Source: Kiritimatiellia bacterium
Lineage (GTDB): Bacteria; Verrucomicrobiota; Kiritimatiellia; RFP12; UBA1067
Reading direction: 5' to 3'
Assembly (NCBI GenBank): GCA_017405115.1
Contig: JAFRBA010000090.1
Location: 1 to 8,462, forward strand
DNA length: 8,462 bases
A model generated the notes under the pieces. That model did no database searches, had not been told where the DNA came from, and saw nothing but the letters and a program-made list of their open reading frames with translations. Shown here one piece after another: positions 6,725 to 8,462 of this stretch (its first letter is position 1; each line of letters starts with the position of its first letter). Made by a program: the position numbers and the translations under genes.

Positions 6725-7810
6725 CTATTCCTTACTCGTCACCGCAATCTGCCGCTCCGCGTCGGCCACGCACTTTGCCAACTGCGCCTTGGAGGGAAGA
6801 ACCTTCTTGAGTTCGTAATCCGTGATGCCCATTGGCAGGCCAAGTTCCTCAAGATGGTACTTGGCAAGGATGCGGTTGTGTTCCTTGCAGATGAGAAGTC
6901 CGACGGGCTGATTGTCGACTGACGTGTTCAAGACGTGTTTCGCCATCGCCATGTAGCCGCTCAATTGGCCGAGGTCGGCGGGTTCGTACTTCCCTGTCTT
7001 GACTTCGACAACAAGGTAGCGGTGAAGAGGTACGATGTAGAAGAGCAGATCGATGTTCTTTGTCTCGCCGCCTATTTCAACTGGGTATTCTCTCCCAAGA
7101 AACGCGACGCCCTTGCCAAACGACAGCAACGTGGATTCGATGTTGGCGACGATGGCGGCTTTCAATTCGGTCTCGGAATACTTCTCTTTCAATCCGAACA
7201 CCTCGAAGTTCTGCGGATCCTTCACAATCTGCCGCGCCAGGTCGCAGTCGTCGGACGGCATCGTCAGTTCAAAGTTCGTCTGCGCCTTGCCCTCGCGCTC
7301 GTAGAGGTCGGTCGAAAGCCAGTTCAAAAGCGAATTGCGGCTCCACCCGTTCTTAAGCGTTCTCAACACGTAAAACAGGGCCTTTTCTGGGTCATTCTTA
7401 CATTTGTCGATGATGGTGCAATGATGCCCCCAAGGAACGTTCACCAATTTTCCAACAAGTTGTTGGAAATTTGGTTGCATACTGTAGAGTTCATAGAAAT
7501 GCAGACAATAGCGGAGGTTTTGCGTGGAGAACCCTTCGGCGTCTGGAATGGATCCCTTGAGGTCGATGCTCAACCGTGGGAAGAAGCCCGTACCATAGAT
7601 TTTGGTACCGACATACTTTTCGCGCACATCCTTTCCGAGATTCCAATAGAACTCAATCAGCGCGGAATTGACGGCGACCGCCGCCTTGATCTGGGTTGCG
7701 CGGTAGCGGCGCTTAAGGGCAGCAATCCACGCGGCGTAGGATTTCTCCACGCCGTTCCCGTCGCTCTTCACAGGAGCCGTGCTTTTCTTTCGCGCTTCGT
7801 TCTTCTTCAT
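6725..7810 (-). CDS. DUF1016/YhcG-type PDDEXK nuclease
   Basis: The protein has 361 residues, close to the ~375 of E. coli YhcG. The N-terminal DUF1016 domain (about 20-180) carries N-S-A-L-I-E-F-Y-W-N-L-G-K (48-60), Y-G-T-G-F-F-P-R-L-S (72-81), F-S-T-Q-N-L-R (94-100), and the conserved V-P-W-G-H-H (125-130). The C-terminal nuclease domain has F-L-G-R-E-Y-P-V, then D254 in K-N-I-D-L-L-F-Y, then E269-V-K271 and G-Q-L-S-G-Y-M. These give the D...ExK catalytic core, so it looks active. YhcG-type proteins are predicted DNA endonucleases, often near restriction-modification or defence genes, with unproven roles. The start at 7810 has AAGGAG 5 nt upstream. The gene includes AT-rich stretches (20 of 60 G/C at 7441-7500) unlike hcp, which fits acquisition. 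It leads an operon that continues with redox genes, 10 nt before the next start. No methylase or other defence partner is visible. Confidence 0.93.
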   Translation of the reverse strand: MKKNEARKKSTAPVKSDGNGVEKSYAAWIAALKRRYRATQIKAAVAVNSALIEFYWNLGKDVREKYVGTKIYGTGFFPRLSIDLKGSIPDAEGFSTQNLRYCLHFYELYSMQPNFQQLVGKLVNVPWGHHCTIIDKCKNDPEKALFYVLRTLKNGWSRNSLLNWLSTDLYEREGKAQTNFELTMPSDDCDLARQIVKDPQNFEVFGLKEKYSETELKAAIVANIESTLLSFGKGVAFLGREYPVEIGGETKNIDLLFYIVPLHRYLVVEVKTGKYEPADLGQLSGYMAMAKHVLNTSVDNQPVGLLICKEHNRILAKYHLEELGLPMGITDYELKKVLPSKAQLAKCVADAERQIAVTSKE

Positions 7811-8067
7811 ACATGCTCCTTGTTCATCGTCCTACCAACATGAAAAAAGCGTACCCCAGACTGTATCTCAAACGAGGCACGACCAAGTACCATTTGGCGA
7901 AATACAGAATAGGGTACGCAAAGTGCCTGTATACACTCTGCGATACCACATATTCTGCCTCGCCGTTTGATTGGTCGTCTTTCGTTTGAAGCACAACACG
8001 CAGTTACGCGATTTCCATGAATGGTAAAGAACGACGCCTTCCGCCTCAGTGCACCACGCCGTTTCAT
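7807..8067 (-). CDS. Doubtful small Arg-rich ORF ahead of the nuclease
   Basis: An 86-codon frame begins 25 nt after the predicted start of transcription from the 8127-8099 promoter and ends in a 4-nt ATGA overlap with the nuclease start, like the other coupled junction in this operon. Against it, there is no clear ribosome site, the product (MKRRGALRRKASFF...) matches nothing I know, and its frame runs through strong inverted repeats. The stretch may instead be an untranslated leader, or a remnant. I list it because it would otherwise leave a 280-nt leader unexplained. Confidence 0.2.
   Translation of the reverse strand: MKRRGALRRKASFFTIHGNRVTACCASNERRPIKRRGRICGIAECIQALCVPYSVFRQMVLGRASFEIQSGVRFFHVGRTMNKEHV
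7849..7919. repeat. Two-part hairpin in the leader of the nuclease operon
   Basis: GCGTACCC (7849-7856) pairs with GGGTACGC (7912-7919). Inside it, CTGTAT (7861-7866) pairs with ATACAG (7902-7907), separated by a small symmetric internal loop. A third possible pairing, CCAA/TTGG (7883-7886 with 7894-7897), closes the tip. No T-run follows on either strand, so it is not a simple terminator. Confidence 0.55.
7868..7989. repeat. Long-range 19-bp inverted repeat
   Basis: TCAAACGAGGCACGACCAA (7868-7886) and TTGGTCGTCTTTCGTTTGA (7971-7989) are complementary at 16 of 19 positions: two perfect 8-bp blocks around three mismatched central bases. The left arm lies in the interior of the 7849-7919 hairpin, so long-range pairing would alter that structure. 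A small plus-strand ORF (7840-7989, 49 codons, no ribosome site) ends exactly with the right arm; I do not call it a gene. Otherwise 7990-8098 shows nothing I can name. Confidence 0.6.
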
Positions 8068-8098
8068 GGCATAATAAACCTAAGCAAAAGACGGCAGT

Positions 8099-8127
8099 AT
8101 TATCGCATTTTCGGGTTCAAAAGTCAA
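8099..8127 (-). promoter_or_regulatory. Sigma70-type promoter for the nuclease operon
   Basis: Read on the minus strand, TTGACT (8127-8122) and GATAAT (8104-8099) each match five of six consensus bases and are 17 bp apart. Transcription should start near 8092 and run towards the nuclease at 7810. It is divergent from the plus-strand operator promoter; 30 bp separate its -35 box from dyad 1 at 8158. Confidence 0.65.
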
Positions 8128-8157
8128 TGCTGGTGCGACAAGAATAAAATTGCCTGA

Positions 8158-8201
8158 ATGTTGGCGCGCCAACATATTTCCGCGAACGGAAATGGTATAA
8201 T
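8158..8201 (+). promoter_or_regulatory. Second copy of the hcp-type promoter/operator
   Basis: Dyad 1, ATGTTGGCG/CGCCAACAT (8158-8175), is a perfect 18-bp palindrome. Dyad 2, ATTTCCG-CGAA-CGGAAAT (8176-8193), directly abuts it and is also perfect around a 4-nt centre. TATAAT is at 8196-8201. Spacing is identical to the hcp copy, and 48 of 53 bases agree between 8156-8208 and 2000-2052. The expected -35 place holds CATATT in both. It drives the broken cupin and probably the ferredoxin gene. Confidence 0.75.
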
Positions 8202-8211
8202 ATGCGCCATC

Positions 8212-8399
8212 ATGAACGATGTAAAAGGTCAAGTCTTCTCGATAGCGGCGGAAAATGCACCGGTCGACGGCTGCACGGCCTCGAGGGCAGGGAACACACC
8301 ATCAAGGCGGGGGAGAACTTCGCGTTCGCCAAGAACGGCGCACATTGGGTCCGCGCCGAAAAGCCGTTCAAGATGGCTTTGCTGCTAACATTGGATTGA
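8212..8399 (+). pseudogene. Cupin gene with internal deletion and frame change
   Basis: Translation from ATG 8212 gives MNDVKGQVFSIAAENAPVDG, which looks like the N-terminus of a small cupin, but this frame then turns into Arg/Ser-rich nonsense and stops at 8388. In another frame, from about 8270, the C-terminal half of a cupin appears: LEGREHTIKAGENF, then AKNGAHWVRAEKPFKM and a hydrophobic end, with stop at 8397-8399. The middle part, about 45 residues including the first metal motif (GxxxxHxH...E), is missing. This needs a deletion of roughly 130-140 bp plus a change of frame. The only other start for the C-terminal frame (8202) is next to the -10 box, before the transcription start. ATG 8212 is itself only about 4 nt after the predicted transcript start, with no ribosome site. 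Confidence 0.7.
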
Positions 8400-8419
8400 C
8401 AAACAAAAGGAGAATCAAG

Positions 8420-8462
8420 ATGAGAGCGTATGTTGACCAGGAACTATGCATAGGCTGCGGCC
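8420..8462 (+). CDS. Ferredoxin, [4Fe-4S], cut by window end
   Basis: Only 14 codons are visible: MRAYVDQELCIGCG. The start has AAGGAG (8407-8412) 7 nt upstream. The beginning, with a short beta strand and the CIGCG cluster motif, is typical of small bacterial-type [4Fe-4S] ferredoxins; cluster number and length cannot be seen. It lies 20 nt after the cupin remnant and should be transcribed from the promoter at 8158-8201. A larger protein with an N-terminal ferredoxin domain is possible but less likely. Ferredoxin-like genes are known members of hcp regulons in anaerobes, which fits the shared operator. Confidence 0.8.
   Translation, partial: MRAYVDQELCIGCG

Noticed and set aside
7840..7989. 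49-codon plus-strand ORF (MKKAYPRLYLKRG...)
   Set aside because: No ribosome site or promoter on this strand, no known family, and it spans the inverted repeats exactly; chance is a sufficient explanation.
8111..8131. T-arm-like GGTTCAAAAGTC suggesting a tRNA
   Set aside because: No matching acceptor, D or anticodon arms nearby, and the bases form the minus-strand promoter.
8202..8399. A 65-codon minimal cupin starting at ATG 8202
   Set aside because: The ATG directly follows the -10 box, before any likely transcript start, and the first ~20 residues are not cupin-like; it is the C-terminal remnant read in its own frame.

Overview
The window looks like part of the chromosome of a strictly anaerobic, fermentative bacterium. 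I lean towards the Kiritimatiellota/Verrucomicrobiota side of the PVC group from a gut or rumen community. The evidence is a class I (anaerobe-type) hybrid cluster protein, a ferredoxin, a D-lactate dehydrogenase, and a bacterial Ig-like (Big_2) surface protein with a W..A.G..G...D.D..G..N..RY.FG module and a terminal FYRLKA. This taxonomic call is inference; no rRNA or other marker is present.

Layout on the plus strand: the 3' end of a Big_2 surface protein (3-956), a DUF6261-like protein (986-1756), a terminator hairpin (1782-1816) and an array of degenerate ~41-bp repeats (1820-1942). A regulated promoter (2002-2045) then drives a tight operon of hcp (2080-3675), a C_GCAxxG_C_C redox protein (3687-4073) and a D-lactate dehydrogenase with an unusual Cys-rich tail (4090-5139). 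A terminator that is probably bidirectional (5145-5186) closes it.

On the minus strand a compact operon runs from about 8092 down to 5295: possibly a small ORF, a DUF1016/YhcG PDDEXK nuclease (7810-6725), an exported coiled-coil protein (6714-6223), an iron-sulfur flavoprotein/FMN reductase (6226-5687) and a small cupin (5672-5295). The junctions are 10 nt, a 4-nt ATGA overlap, and 14 nt. A good sigma70-type promoter (8127-8099) lies at its head.

At the right end a second copy of the hcp promoter element (8158-8201) precedes a broken cupin gene (8212-8399) and the start of a ferredoxin gene (8420 onward).

The most interesting signal is this duplicated promoter element. It occurs about 6.2 kb apart in front of hcp and of cupin/ferredoxin, with 48 of 53 bases identical. 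It holds two abutting 18-bp dyads followed by TATAAT. The first dyad is centred about 41.5 bp before the predicted transcription start, the usual place for a class II CRP/FNR-type activator, and there is no recognisable -35 box. This suggests an HcpR-like nitrosative or redox-stress regulon joining hcp, its operon partners and a ferredoxin. Other points of note are an in-frame 9-bp repeat element inside hcp, the internal deletion in the cupin, and a nuclease co-transcribed with redox genes.
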